Positions 37,675 to 47,450 of a DNA stretch of 64,000 nucleotides are shown piece after piece (the first letter of the stretch is position 1; each line of letters starts with the position of its first letter). Origin of the DNA: MFD04580-c1 sp963702995 (GTDB lineage: Bacteria; Planctomycetota; Phycisphaerae; Tepidisphaerales; Tepidisphaeraceae); NCBI GenBank assembly GCA_963702995.1, contig OY969783.1, forward strand, positions 5,084,001-5,148,000, written 5' to 3'. The notes under the pieces were generated by a model that searched no databases, was not told where the DNA came from, and was given only the letters and a program-made list of their open reading frames with translations. The translations under genes were made by a program, and so were the position numbers.

Positions 37675-40256
37675 TTACTTGGCGGGAATTTCGTTGATCG
37701 TGTTATGGACCTTACATTTGGAGGTGGTTCCGTCCGCATATTTCATGTCAATGTCGATCGTCATTTGCATGACGGGGCGAAGGTCGTCGATTTGCAGAAA
37801 AACGCTCCGCCCATCGGGCAGGAGCCTCGCCGATTTCACTTTCACTTCATCGCGGCCGACTTTGCCGTCGCTGGGCTTCAGGTCGGGCGAACCGTAAGCC
37901 GAGCTCCACCGGTAGTTCCATTGCTCGATCGCGAACGACTGGTCGTCATTCGCCGTGTCGCGGTCCAACGGGTCGCTGAAGTCAAGCTCGATCCCGTCTC
38001 TCTGAATGTGAATGCCCGTCGGCATGTGCAGCGGCTTACCCGTATAGCGGACCCGCTGGAAGCAGCCATCCCGCGCACCGTCCGTCTGCCACCCTTTCAG
38101 CCCGCCCAGGTACAACTGCCCGTCGGCAGGGTTGAACCGGGCACGCATGACGCCGGAATCAAACTTCAACGGGAACTGGGTCACGCCGCCCTGGACCACA
38201 TTCCCCACCGTTTCCGTCATCACCTCAAAGAGCGTGCATTTGCCGTAGCTCGTGTGCAGCATTTGACCCTCAAGTGGCCCCCACTTCCCTCCGGTGACCC
38301 AGACCTGCCCGCCGCTCGAATTGTCGGCTTTCATCGGCACCCAGCAGATCGGCGGGTCGTAGTGGCTGGGCACGACGAGGCTGGCCAGCGCCTCCTTGTT
38401 CGGCAGTACGCGCGGGTCGATCACGAAGCCGTAGAACCCGCCCGGCTTGACGAGGTTGATCCGGCAGGCGGGGACCCAGTGCCCCTCGTTGTCGCTGAAG
38501 GTCAACTCATCGGCCGGGCCCATCCCCTCGCCGTTGGGGGCCCGCAGGCCGGAGCAGATCGGCTCAACGGTGCGGCCGTCGCGCGAGACCTTAAGGATCG
38601 TCCCGTACGTCCGCTCCCCCGGCTTGACCCAGTTGCCGCCTCGGGCCAGATAGAAGTTGCCGCCCCGATCCACCTGCAGGTCCAGGTTAAAGGCGTGATA
38701 GACCGGGAGCGTCACGAAGTTATTGCAGAAGTTCTCGTAAAAGTCGGCTTCGCCATCGCCATTGAGGTCGTGGAGCCGAGTGATCTGGTCGCGGCCGAGC
38801 ACATAAATGTCGCCATCGACGATCTTGAGCCCCAGCGCCTCGTAAAGGCCGGCCGCGAAGCGCGTCCAGACGATCTTGGAGCTCGGGCCGGTCAGGCCGG
38901 CCGCGATCCAGACGTCGCCATTAATGGTGCAGACGGCGGCGCGGCCGTCAGGGAAGAAGTCGAACCCGCCCACGCGCATCCAGCTTTGCCAGGGGTTTTG
39001 GTCCGGAAGAGGGATCGTCTCCACCACGTAGGCCGCGTCCGGTGCGGCCGAGGCGGCCGGTCGCGTCGTGGCGACCGATTTGTTCCAGAGCGGCAAGCCG
39101 CCGTGGGTCAACCGGGTGATGTCGGAGACAGGCCCGTCGCCGGCGCGGGCGGCATGGATCGCGGTGTCGAGAGAGGTCCGTAACGAGCGGCCGAAACGGA
39201 TCTGGAATGTGACTGGCGGCGCCCCGGGAGCGGCCGCGGGGACCATCATGCTGACCCGCCCGCCCGCCGACACGTCCAGGGTCGCCCCGGCCGGCGCACC
39301 GGCGACCACGACGTAGCTGACATAAGGCCCCGCCGAGACCTCCGCCACGCTTCCGTCGCACGGCCCGGACGGTATTTGGGCGCCGTCGCCTGATTTCGCA
39401 GGCCCGATCACGCCGCCGCGGCCGTCCACGTCGCAGATCAGCAGCCGCCGAGCCGGCGCCGCCCCGTCGATGCGGATCGTCCGCGTGAAGACGACGTTCG
39501 AGCCCGCCTTATAGCTTCCTGGCATCTCCAGCACGCTCGCCTTGCCGACGTTATAGGCGAGGATGACCTGATCCCCATTTCGATAGAGTCCGCTGTAGCG
39601 AGCCTGGTCTTCCACGAGCGGGCCCTGATGGTCCGCCCGCGGGTCGGCGAAGTCGGCCTCGGTCGCCGAGGCCCAACCGGGTGCCATACGCGTGCGGAAC
39701 TGGATGTCTCCCTGGGTTTGAGCCGGGAGGCTGCCCTTGTAGCTCCCGATGTTCGTCTTCGAGAGGTCCAGGAAGCCGCCCGTCCACCCGGCGGAAAACC
39801 GCAGCGTGTCGGCGTCGAAGCAGACGGTTGAGTCGTTCCCCACCTTGATCGCGATGCCTTTGGCGGCAAGAAGGTCCAGCACGGGCTCTTTGGGCTTGGG
39901 GACGGCCGCCCGCGATGTGGGGCCGGTGGTCGGGCGGCCGCTCGCTTTGGCGACGGTGCGGCCGGTCGGCTGTGAGGAGGCCGTTGAGGCTTTCGTCGTT
40001 GAACGCGTGGTCGGTAGCGTGGCGGGAAGCGCCTTGATGACGCTGTATTGAAGGAACGGGCCGTAATCCATCAGCATGCCCGGCGCAGGGCCGCGGCGGG
40101 CTGGCTGGCCCTTGTTTCCGAATCCGTCGAGTTCGCGGGCTCCGCGGGCGTCGTTGCTTCACGGCCCTTCTCAGCGGCGAAGGCGAGGCCGCCCAGCAGC
40201 GCGGTCAGGCAGACAAGGGTGACCAGGGAGGCACAGGGCCGACGAATCAGGGTCAT
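37675..40256 (-). CDS. Secreted DUF6797-type glucose/sorbosone-dehydrogenase-like protein (one frameshift)
   Basis: About 860 residues. The signal peptide (MTLIRRPCASLVTLVCLTAL...LAFAA) lies in a different frame from the rest; adding one base at 40079-40081 joins ALRRA to MLMDYGPFLQYS. Residues about 130-400 are a beta-sandwich region. A six-bladed-propeller-like domain follows (GGFDFFPDGRAAVCTINGDV, LHDLNGDGEADFYENFCNN, and SGLRAPNGEGMGP). The C-terminus carries CFQRVRYTGKPLHMPTG. Such proteins are common in planctomycetes and probably act on sugars or polymers outside the cytoplasm. Substrate unknown. Confidence 0.83.
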
Positions 40257-40501
40257 GAGGGGGCCTTCCACGTCGATTCGCGGAGGCCCGCGAGGATCGA
40301 CAAAACCGAGGCGTTAGACCGGGAACGTCGATGCCCTGTCGGCGTTCCCAAGCGGCGCCCGGGTCGCTCGTCCGCGGTCAACAAGGATGCTTTCCTCCGC
40401 CCGGGTGAGAGCTCTTCCGAGGGGTACTGATCTTCGCCATCGGGCGTTGCCGCGTCGAGCGGCCGCCGGTTTCTTGACGCTCGCCCGCGTGCCCGTTGAT
40501 G

Positions 40502-41064
40502 ATGCGGCCCATGCATGTCGCTTCAAGTGCCGGCCGCCGCGAGCCGCTGTCGCCGCGGGGCATTGCCGCCACGATGGCCATTCTGGTCTTCGCGATGTTG
40601 GCCGGAGGGTGCGGCGCCGATAAGCCCCCCGCGGCGGGCCCGCTGGGCCGCTACCCGATGTCGCCCGCTCTCAAGGCCCTCGCTGACACTCACGCCGAAG
40701 CCGCCTCGGATCGAGAGGAGCGGCTTGCCCTGATGACCTGGTTCCTCAACGGCGACCCAGGGATCGCCGTGATGTGCAGCATTCTCCCCGATGGCCACGT
40801 GACGACGTACCGCTACCTCCATGACGCGGGCGCGATTCAGGACAGCCGCTCCCACGAAATGGAATCAGCCGATCTTTCGCGGCTCTTCAGCACCCTGAAC
40901 GCGCTGCCGGGCCCCAGTCGCCGCCGCTGGAGAACGTGGTCATCGTCAGCTACCGCCACGCCGGCGACTGGGTCACCCGGACCTACGACCGAACGACCCC
41001 GCCCGACGCGGTGGCCGACCTGTTTCGGTTGGCGAATGCGCCCGTCAACCCGCCGGTTCGGTGA
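40502..41064 (+). CDS. Lipoprotein, hypothetical (one frameshift)
   Basis: About 187 residues. ATMAILVFAMLAGGCGAD holds a lipobox (LAGGC), so the mature protein would be lipid-anchored. The frame breaks at the CCCC run 40912-40915; adding one C continues as PGPQSPPLENVVIVSYRHAG and ends APVNPPVR. The mature domain is small with a two-layer alpha/beta look; no family recognised. Confidence 0.7.
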
Positions 41065-41160
41065 ATCGAACAGCGGAAAGAGGCGTTGACGGAACTTCAT
41101 TCCGAGCTGAAGAACCTGTTGGCGCAACTTTGGCCGCGGCAGCGCCGGTCGCGGCGCCGA

Positions 41161-41719
41161 CTACTTCAACCGATTGGCAAGTGCGCGCCAGTTATTGCAC
41201 GACCAAACCAGCGACGGGGGCATGTCGCCCACCGGCCTTCCGCTCTTGCACAGGTCGGCAAGCTTCCTCGCGGCCTTGGCGACGACCGAGTTGTGATTCA
41301 CGCGGGGGCCTTCCTTGGATTCATCGGTCTTCCCGGTGTGGAGAAACTCGATCCAGTTCTCCAAACGGTCTTTGGCGAAGATGAACACGACGCGGTCAAA
41401 CTGCTCCCGCGTGATCTGCTCACGCTGCGCCTCGCGCCAGAAGTGTTCCCTAAGCGAGTCACCGTCGGCGCAGTCGTCGTCGCAATCGGCCAAGACCATC
41501 AGCGTTGTATGGCCGCCCGCGTTAAGACACAGTCTGGTGTGGCATTTCGGCGATTACTTCCTTCCTGCCGCCGCGAGAGACTATCCGGATGTAGTTTGAG
41601 CCTTGCGGCCGAACCCAGCTCGGCTTGATCGTTCTGAGGAGCTTGTTCATGAACACTTCATCAATGCTCGCGCCTTTCGCCCCTTCGCACAGGCAGATCA
41701 ACTCTGTTCGACTAACCAT
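41161..41719 (-). CDS. TOPRIM-like protein partner of the AAA ATPase (one +1 frameshift)
   Basis: About 185 residues if one extra base is removed near 41530-41545. The first half reads TELICLCEGAKGASIDEVF, giving the TOPRIM Glu. The second half reads CLNAGGHTTLMVLADCDDDC with the DxD-type metal motif, then an FAKDRLENWIE segment. Its ATG overlaps the ATPase stop (ATGGTTAG), so the two are translationally coupled. An ABC-type ATPase with a small TOPRIM protein is the plan of OLD-family, Gabija and PARIS defence systems. The shift here is an insertion, unlike most others in the window, so real decay is possible. Confidence 0.62.
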
Positions 41720-42831
41720 GGGCCCATCCCCGCGCGATCGCTTCGCCGGCGGTCATTCCCTCGGGTATCCTCAGCGCCCCGATCCGCGTCGGCGACGTGT
41801 GATTGTCTCGCCATAAGTAACGCCCGTTGGCTTCACCGGAATGCGAGAGGACTTCGGGATGGTGCGAGATCAGGATCAGCTGATGTTCCTCGTCCAGGAG
41901 CTCGCGGATGGACAATACCCAGGGCTGCAGCTCGGACAGGCCTACAAAGTTGTCGGGCTCGTCGATATACACGGAGCGCGCGGCGCCGGTCTGGATCGCC
42001 GCACGCACCATGTAGAGACCGATCAACCCCCTCTCCCCGTCGGACAATTGCTCGATAAACAACAGTAACGGCTGGCCGCCTGTCGCCGAATCGAAACGCA
42101 GTTGAAGAGCCTTGGCATTCAGCCCCACGTCAACCAGCTTGAATGATCGAAAGTCGGGCCAAACTTCCTGCAATGCGTCCCGCAATGCGTCCGCCCATTC
42201 TTGTTCCTGATACAACGTGCGATACCATGAATTCAGGTTGCTCAGTGAAGCGTTCGGATGCTTCGCTTCGGCTCGACTTTCCCTTTCGATGTCGCGGGGG
42301 TTAGGGCGCAGGATCAGAAGGTTCGCGAGATCCTCCTGCAGCAGCGGCAAGCTTGCCGATACCGCCACGCGGCTGGATCGCGGATAGCGCCGTCTGTCGC
42401 CAGTCCAGCGGGAACCCAGTCTCGTGACCATTCGACGTTTGAAATCGCACGCTGTCCACATCGCGCTCGAACAGCACCTGTCCGTCACACAGGGCCTTCT
42501 CATGGATGACGCGTGGCCTTTCGATGTCGGCCTTCTGTTCGATGTGAATCGCATACTCGAACGCGTGCCCGCCGACGAACAGGCTCAGCTCAAACTCCTG
42601 CACTTTGCTATCGAGCCATCGGGTCAGCTCAAGATGGGTCACGTCACGGTCTCCAGTGCCGCCGAGCACGCCCTCGCCCGTGCCCAGGGTTCGGATAAGG
42701 CTCATCGCATCGAAGACCGAACTCTTGCCAGCCCCGTTTGGCCCGCACAACACGCCGAAAGAATCGAATTCCACTTCAAATGCGACCAGGCAGCGGAAGT
42801 TGTTCACGTAGAGTCGCGTGATCATGCCCAC
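41712..42831 (-). CDS. OLD/RecF-like AAA ATPase, candidate defence component (one +1 frameshift)
   Basis: About 372 residues once one base is removed near 42350. The N-terminus reads MITRLYVNNFRCLVAFEVEF, then Walker A CGPNGAGKSSVFDAM. The C-terminal half has the signature LSDGERGLIGLYMVRAA, Walker B SVYIDEPDNFV and the His switch LILISHHPEVL. This is the AAA_15/AAA_21 type found in OLD nucleases and PARIS AriA. The gene pairs with the downstream TOPRIM gene. Confidence 0.75.
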
Positions 42832-42988
42832 ATCTTAATCGTTCCGACGACGACGTCAACCGGTGGGGGAAGCATGGACCGATCGGGAGCTTTTGCTCCG
42901 AAACATCACACTGGTCATCCTGGCTGGCGCGGCTATCATCCGTCGGCGCAGTTGCCCGCGCGGCGCCGGTCAACCTTAGTCCAACGCC

Positions 42989-43609
42989 GTGAGTCTGAAG
43001 GGCTTTTGCAACTCGTTCCGCATGGGCTCCGACAGCATCAACCCGCCGACCGAAGTGACTCCCGTGGCCGGGGCGGCCGCGCCGGTCGAGCAGACGCTGC
43101 TCTTCAAGCGGTCGCGGTTCACCAGCCGCCTGCCGGTGGGGCGGCTCTACACCGCGTCGCACTGCTGGCTGGCCGCCGATGGCGAGGCGCCGGGCGTGTT
43201 TCGCGTTGGGTTCACCAAGTTTGCGACGCGGATGCTGGGGGACTTTGTCGAGCATGGGTTTTCGGTGAAGCCGGGCGAGGCGGTCACGGTCGGGCAGACG
43301 ATCGGATGGGTGGAGGGGTTCAAGGCGATTACGGATCTCTTTTGTGTGCTGGACGGGGAGTTCGTGGCGACGAACCCCGCCCTGGAACAAGACATCACCC
43401 TCAGCGACTCCGATCCGTACGGCAAAGGGTGGCTCTATCAGGCGCGGGGCACACCAGAGGCCGGGGCGATTGATGTCCACGGCTATGCGGCGATCCTCGA
43501 CCTGACGATCGAGAAGATGCGGAAGTCGGCCGGGCAGCACGGGGAAGCGGCCGACATCGGCGATGATGAAGCTCCCCCGGCCCCGAGCGACGAGGCGTGC
43601 AATGGATAA
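42989..43609 (+). CDS. GcvH-like lipoyl-domain protein
   Basis: 206 residues from GTG 42989, or 195 from ATG 43022; neither has a clear ribosome-binding site. The lipoyl domain is visible as FRVGFTKFATRMLGDFVEHG, then GWVEGFKAITDLFCVLDGEF, where the Lys of GFKAI is the predicted lipoylation site, and NPALEQDITLSDSDPYGKGW. GcvH normally serves glycine cleavage, but no gcvP or gcvT is nearby. GcvH-like proteins also act as lipoyl carriers in sulfur-oxidising sHdr systems. It heads the terpenoid cluster and overlaps the CobW gene by eight bases. Confidence 0.8.
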   Translation: MSLKGFCNSFRMGSDSINPPTEVTPVAGAAAPVEQTLLFKRSRFTSRLPVGRLYTASHCWLAADGEAPGVFRVGFTKFATRMLGDFVEHGFSVKPGEAVTVGQTIGWVEGFKAITDLFCVLDGEFVATNPALEQDITLSDSDPYGKGWLYQARGTPEAGAIDVHGYAAILDLTIEKMRKSAGQHGEAADIGDDEAPPAPSDEACNG

Positions 43610-44708
43610 GACTCGATACGTCATGGTCGGCGGCTTTCTCGGCGCGGGGAAGACCACCGCGATTCTGAAGCTCGCCGAGAAGTTCCGAAGCCGCGGCTTG
43701 CGCGTCGGCCTGATCACCAACGATCAGAGCGTGGGGCTGGTGGATACGGCGATGCTGGGGTCGAACGGCTTCGACGTGGCGGAAATCACCGGCGGCTGTT
43801 TCTGCTGCAAGTTCAACTCCCTGATGGAGGCGGCCGACACGCTCTCGCGGGAGGCGCGGCCCGACGTCTTCATCGCCGAGCCGGTCGGAAGCTGCACCGA
43901 CCTGAAAGCGACCGTCGATTACCCCCTGCGGCGCCTGTACGGCGAGGGGTACCAAGTCGCGCCGTTCAGCGTGCTGATCGATCCCGTCCGGGCGATGCGG
44001 ATTCTGGGCCTGGAAACCGGGAAGAATTTTTCGCCCAAGGTGACGTATATCTATCTGAAGCAGCTTGAAGAAGCCGACCTGCTGGTGATCAACAAGACCG
44101 ACCTCCTGTCATCGGAAAAGCTGCGGTCGCTTGAGGCGGTCCTGAAAGAGCGTTTCCCAAAGGCGCGGGTGCTCCGGATGTCCGCCCGAAGTGGAGAGGG
44201 CCTGGAGGCGTGGCTCGGCGAGATCGACACGGCCGCCGCGGCGACGGTTGGTGCGATGACGGTCGATTACGACCTGTACGCCGAGGGCGAGGCGCTGCTT
44301 GGGTGGCTGAATGCGACGGTTGAAATTGCAAGCGACGGCCCATTCGATGGGAACGCGATGATCGATTCGATCGGCGAGGCGCTTCGCGCGCGGTTGGCGG
44401 CGGAGGCGATCGAAGTCGCCCACCTGAAAATGACGTTGACGCCGGATGAGGGGACAGACCTTGCGGTGGCGAACCTGGTGAGGGGTGACGGCCGCATGGA
44501 ACGAGCGTACTCTCTTCAGTCGCCAACCGAGTCGGGCGAGCTGATCCTCAACCTTCGTGCCGAGGCCGACCCGGAGTTGCTCCGGCGGATCGTATTGACG
44601 GCACTCGAAGGCCTGACCGCGGAAGGCGGGCTGCGATCGGCGGTCGAGCACATTGAGGCGTTTCGGCCGGGTCGCCCGACACCGACGCATCGGCTTGCCA
44701 ACGCATGA
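43602..44708 (+). CDS. CobW/HypB-family GTPase (metal or cofactor chaperone)
   Basis: 368 residues from the ATG in TGCAATGGATAAG, which overlaps the previous stop. P-loop GGFLGAGKTTAILKLAEKF, metal motif GGCFCCKFNS (CxCC), and NKTDLLSSEKL for guanine specificity. A C-terminal domain of about 150 residues follows. The family loads Zn, Co or Ni, or helps cofactor insertion. Here it is wedged between a lipoyl protein and Fe-S proteins, so it may mature one of the cluster's metalloproteins. The client is unknown. Confidence 0.88.
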   Translation: MDKTRYVMVGGFLGAGKTTAILKLAEKFRSRGLRVGLITNDQSVGLVDTAMLGSNGFDVAEITGGCFCCKFNSLMEAADTLSREARPDVFIAEPVGSCTDLKATVDYPLRRLYGEGYQVAPFSVLIDPVRAMRILGLETGKNFSPKVTYIYLKQLEEADLLVINKTDLLSSEKLRSLEAVLKERFPKARVLRMSARSGEGLEAWLGEIDTAAAATVGAMTVDYDLYAEGEALLGWLNATVEIASDGPFDGNAMIDSIGEALRARLAAEAIEVAHLKMTLTPDEGTDLAVANLVRGDGRMERAYSLQSPTESGELILNLRAEADPELLRRIVLTALEGLTAEGGLRSAVEHIEAFRPGRPTPTHRLANA

Positions 44709-44766
44709 GATAGAGCGGCGAGTGACGCTAAACGCCGGCGCCGGCTTATGGTACAACGAGAGCGTT

Positions 44767-45204
44767 ATGACGACCCCGCCGGCCCGTATCCTTTATTGCC
44801 ATTGCGCCTACGCGCAGGTCGTCCCCAAGGCGGTGAAGGAGCAGGTCCTTCAAAAGCTGGCCGATTCCGGCGTCGCCTTTGACGCCGTCGCCGACCTCTG
44901 CGAAATGTCCGCTAAACGCGACCCGGCGCTCGGGCGGCTGGCGAGCGTTGGCACCGGCTCGGACGCCGGGCCGCTGAAGATCGTCGCCTGCTATCCCCGC
45001 GCGGTGCGGTGGCTTTTCGCCGCGGCCGACGCGCCGCTTTCGGCCGAGGCGGTGCAGGTCCTGAACATGCGAACCGAAACCGCCGAGTCGGTGGTGGCGG
45101 CCGTGCTCAATGACGCGGGGCCAGTCGCGTCGCCTCCGCCGGCCGCGTCGAACGGACATCCGCACGAGCCTGCCCCGGCGCGACCCGATCAGGAGCTTGC
45201 ATGA
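44767..45204 (+). CDS. Small HdrA-like cysteine protein
   Basis: 145 residues from the ATG reading MTTPPARILYCHCAYAQVVP. Cysteines appear as LYCHC, DLCEMSA and VACYPRAVRW. The spacing of a CxC, a mid-protein Cys and an ACxPR-like box recalls the N-terminal part of heterodisulfide reductase subunit A. The C-terminal 35 residues are Pro/Ala-rich and probably disordered. It overlaps the following ferredoxin gene (ATGA), so the two are coupled. A redox or Fe-S role is likely; the HdrA link is inference. Confidence 0.6.
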   Translation: MTTPPARILYCHCAYAQVVPKAVKEQVLQKLADSGVAFDAVADLCEMSAKRDPALGRLASVGTGSDAGPLKIVACYPRAVRWLFAAADAPLSAEAVQVLNMRTETAESVVAAVLNDAGPVASPPPAASNGHPHEPAPARPDQELA

Positions 45205-46085
45205 TCGCCGTTTCCGCACCGGCACTTCGTGTCGTTCTCTATGAGGGCCCAGGGGCCGCCGCGCTCCCGCCGGGCCCGCGGTTCGAGCTGATGCGGCTTC
45301 TGCTGGAGAAGGGGTATCAAGTTACCCGGACGAGCCCCGGCGGCGATGTCAGCGCCGCCGACGCGGCCGCCACGTTTGTCGTCCTGGGCTGCTTCGCCGG
45401 CCAGACGCCGCCGACGGCGTCCGAAGACGGCCCGGTGCGACTCCATTTCAGGGATATCTCCGGGCTCTCAACCGCGCAGGCGTTGGAGCAGGTGGACGCC
45501 GTTCGCGGCGGAGTGGATGGGTCGCGGCCGGGCGGGTGGAAGCCCTGGTTCCCGGTGATCGATTACGGCCGCTGCACCAACTGCATGCAGTGCCTGAGCT
45601 TCTGCCTGTTCGATGTCTACGGCGTCTCGACGGAAGGGAAGATCCAGGTCCAGAAAGAGAACAACTGCAAGACGGATTGCCCGGCTTGCTCGAGGGTTTG
45701 CCCCGAAGTCGCCATTCTCTTCCCCAAGTACAAGTCCGGCCCGATCAACGGGGACGAGATCAATTCCGAAGACCTTCGCCGCGAGGCGATGAAGGTTGAC
45801 ATCAGCTCCCTCCTTGGCGGCGATATTTACCAGGCCCTTCGTGACCGAAGCGCCAAGGCGAAGAGCCGCTTCAGCAAGGAGCGGGATGAGGACCGGGCCT
45901 TGAAGGAGCGCCGGCGCTGCCTCACCAAGCTGCAGCAGCAGATGGCGGAGATGGACATCCCGCCGGAAGTGCTTTCGTCGCTCCCCTCCCCGGATCAGAT
46001 CCGCGTGAAAGCCGAGCAGGCCCGCCAGCGGGCGGCCGATGTGCTCGACGCGATGCAGGCCCGCGGCCAAAACGCGCCGGCCTAA
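45201..46085 (+). CDS. 2x[4Fe-4S] ferredoxin-domain protein
   Basis: 294 residues. An N-terminal alpha/beta domain of about 110 residues is followed by two cluster motifs: YGRCTNCMQCLSFCLFDVYG and NNCKTDCPACSRVCPEVAI. The C-terminal 100 residues are charged and probably helical or coiled-coil. It should pass electrons, most plausibly to the radical SAM enzyme encoded 24 bp downstream. Confidence 0.85.
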   Translation: MIAVSAPALRVVLYEGPGAAALPPGPRFELMRLLLEKGYQVTRTSPGGDVSAADAAATFVVLGCFAGQTPPTASEDGPVRLHFRDISGLSTAQALEQVDAVRGGVDGSRPGGWKPWFPVIDYGRCTNCMQCLSFCLFDVYGVSTEGKIQVQKENNCKTDCPACSRVCPEVAILFPKYKSGPINGDEINSEDLRREAMKVDISSLLGGDIYQALRDRSAKAKSRFSKERDEDRALKERRRCLTKLQQQMAEMDIPPEVLSSLPSPDQIRVKAEQARQRAADVLDAMQARGQNAPA

Positions 46086-46108
46086 GTTTACCGCCCGAAG
46101 GAACCGGA

Positions 46109-47298
46109 ATGCTGCTGACTTACGGCAAGCGAATGCTGACCGAGCCCGACACGCGGGCGCTCTGGAAGCTCGCCTGGAACTTCGGCGTCAAGGGGATGTG
46201 GTCGGTCCAGAAGTACAAGGCACGCCTCAAGCGCGGCGAGCACTTCCCGCCGTTCCTGTTCATCTCGATCCTCAATAGCTGCCAGCTCCGGTGCCAGGGA
46301 TGCTGGGTGGATGTCGAAGCGCCGCGGAAGCAGATCGAGCTGGAAGACTTCAACCGCGTCGTCAATGAGGCCAAGGCGTACGGGAACCGCTATTTCGGTA
46401 TCCTGGGCGGCGAGCCGTTCCTCCACCCCCAGCTCATGGACATGCTGGCGGCCCACCCGGACTGCTATTTCCAGATTTTTACCAACGGCCAGACGATCAC
46501 CGATTCGGTTGCCGCCCGCCTCCGGGAGCTGGGGAATGCGACGCCCCTAATCAGCATTGAGGGGAGCGAAGTCGTCAGCGACGAGCGTCGCGGCCGCCTG
46601 AATGTGCTGAACAAGACACTGGCCGGCCTCGCCAACTGCCGCAAGCACAAGCTCATTACCGGCGTCGCCACCAGCGTCTGCAAGACCAATATTGACCTTG
46701 TCAGCGAGGCGTGGCTGCGCCGGCTGATCGACATGGGCGTGCATTACGCCTGGTTCTACACCTATCGCGTCGTAGGCCCCAAGGCGTCGCCCGAGCTGGC
46801 GCTGACGCCGGAGCAAATCCTGCACGTCCGGCGGTTCATCGTCGAGATGCGGTCGAAGCTGCCGATCGCTATCGTTGACGCCTACTGGGACGACAAAGGC
46901 GGCGCGCTCTGCCCGATGTCGAACGGCGTCAGCCATCACATCGGCCCCGGCGGCGATATCGAGCCGTGCCCGATCATCCAGTTCGCGACCGAGTCGATCC
47001 ACGACAAGAAGAACATCTACGACCTTCTGAACGGCTCGGCGTTCATCAACGACTTCCGGGAGACGGCGGCCAAGGCGACTCGGGGTGCGTTGTTTTGGAA
47101 CGCCCGGACCTCGTCAAGGCACTCGTCCAGAAGCACGGCGCCCGCGACACCACCCAGCGGGGCACGGCCCTGGCCGAGCTGGATACCTTCACGCCGCGGA
47201 ACAGCCAGCACAACCCGGGGCACGAGATCCCGGAATCCAACTGGATGTACCGGTTTGCGAAGAAGCATTGGTATTTCGGGTTTGGGGCGTACAGTTGA
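46109..47298 (+). CDS. hpnH: HpnH-like radical SAM enzyme (one frameshift)
   Basis: About 396 residues. The radical SAM motif is CQLRCQGCWVD (CxxxCxxC) after HFPPFLFISILNS, with the SAM-binding GILGGEPFLHP. The middle (FQIFTNGQTITDSVAARLRE) and C-terminal Cys residues (GGALCPMSNG, EPCPIIQFA) match the HpnH type. HpnH adds a 5'-deoxyadenosyl group to diploptene to begin the C35 hopanoid side chain. The frame breaks at the GGGG run 47082-47085; one more G continues TRGCVVLERPDLVKAL to the end FGFGAYS. The partner synthase genes of classic hopanoid operons are absent. Confidence 0.83.
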
Positions 47299-47361
47299 GG
47301 GACCGGACCGCGGGTTGGAGAGTATCAGGCATCGAGGGCGCGGCCGACCGCCAACTGCAAA

Positions 47362-47383
47362 CAGTTGCCGCGTACGGCAACTG
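47362..47383. repeat. Short perfect hairpin between hpnH-like and synthase genes
   Basis: CAGTTGCCG / CGGCAACTG around CGTA. No T-run follows. It sits just before a partial copy of the GCGGCTCG repeat family. Confidence 0.7.
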
Positions 47384-47450
47384 CCCGCTCCCTCGCGGTC
47401 GCGGCTCGTTAGGCCAAAGGCGGACAGTTCGTAGCGATCAGGAGCATTGA

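Noticed and set aside
37204..39183. 659-codon plus-strand open frame
   Set aside because: Antisense to the DUF6797 gene; it has no motif, is rich in Arg/Pro/Val as expected for a shadow in GC-rich DNA, and the minus-strand protein has clear domains.
46109..47298. A classic hopanoid (hpn) operon
   Set aside because: Only HpnH-like and SHC-type proteins are present; HpnA-G squalene and side-chain genes are absent from the window.
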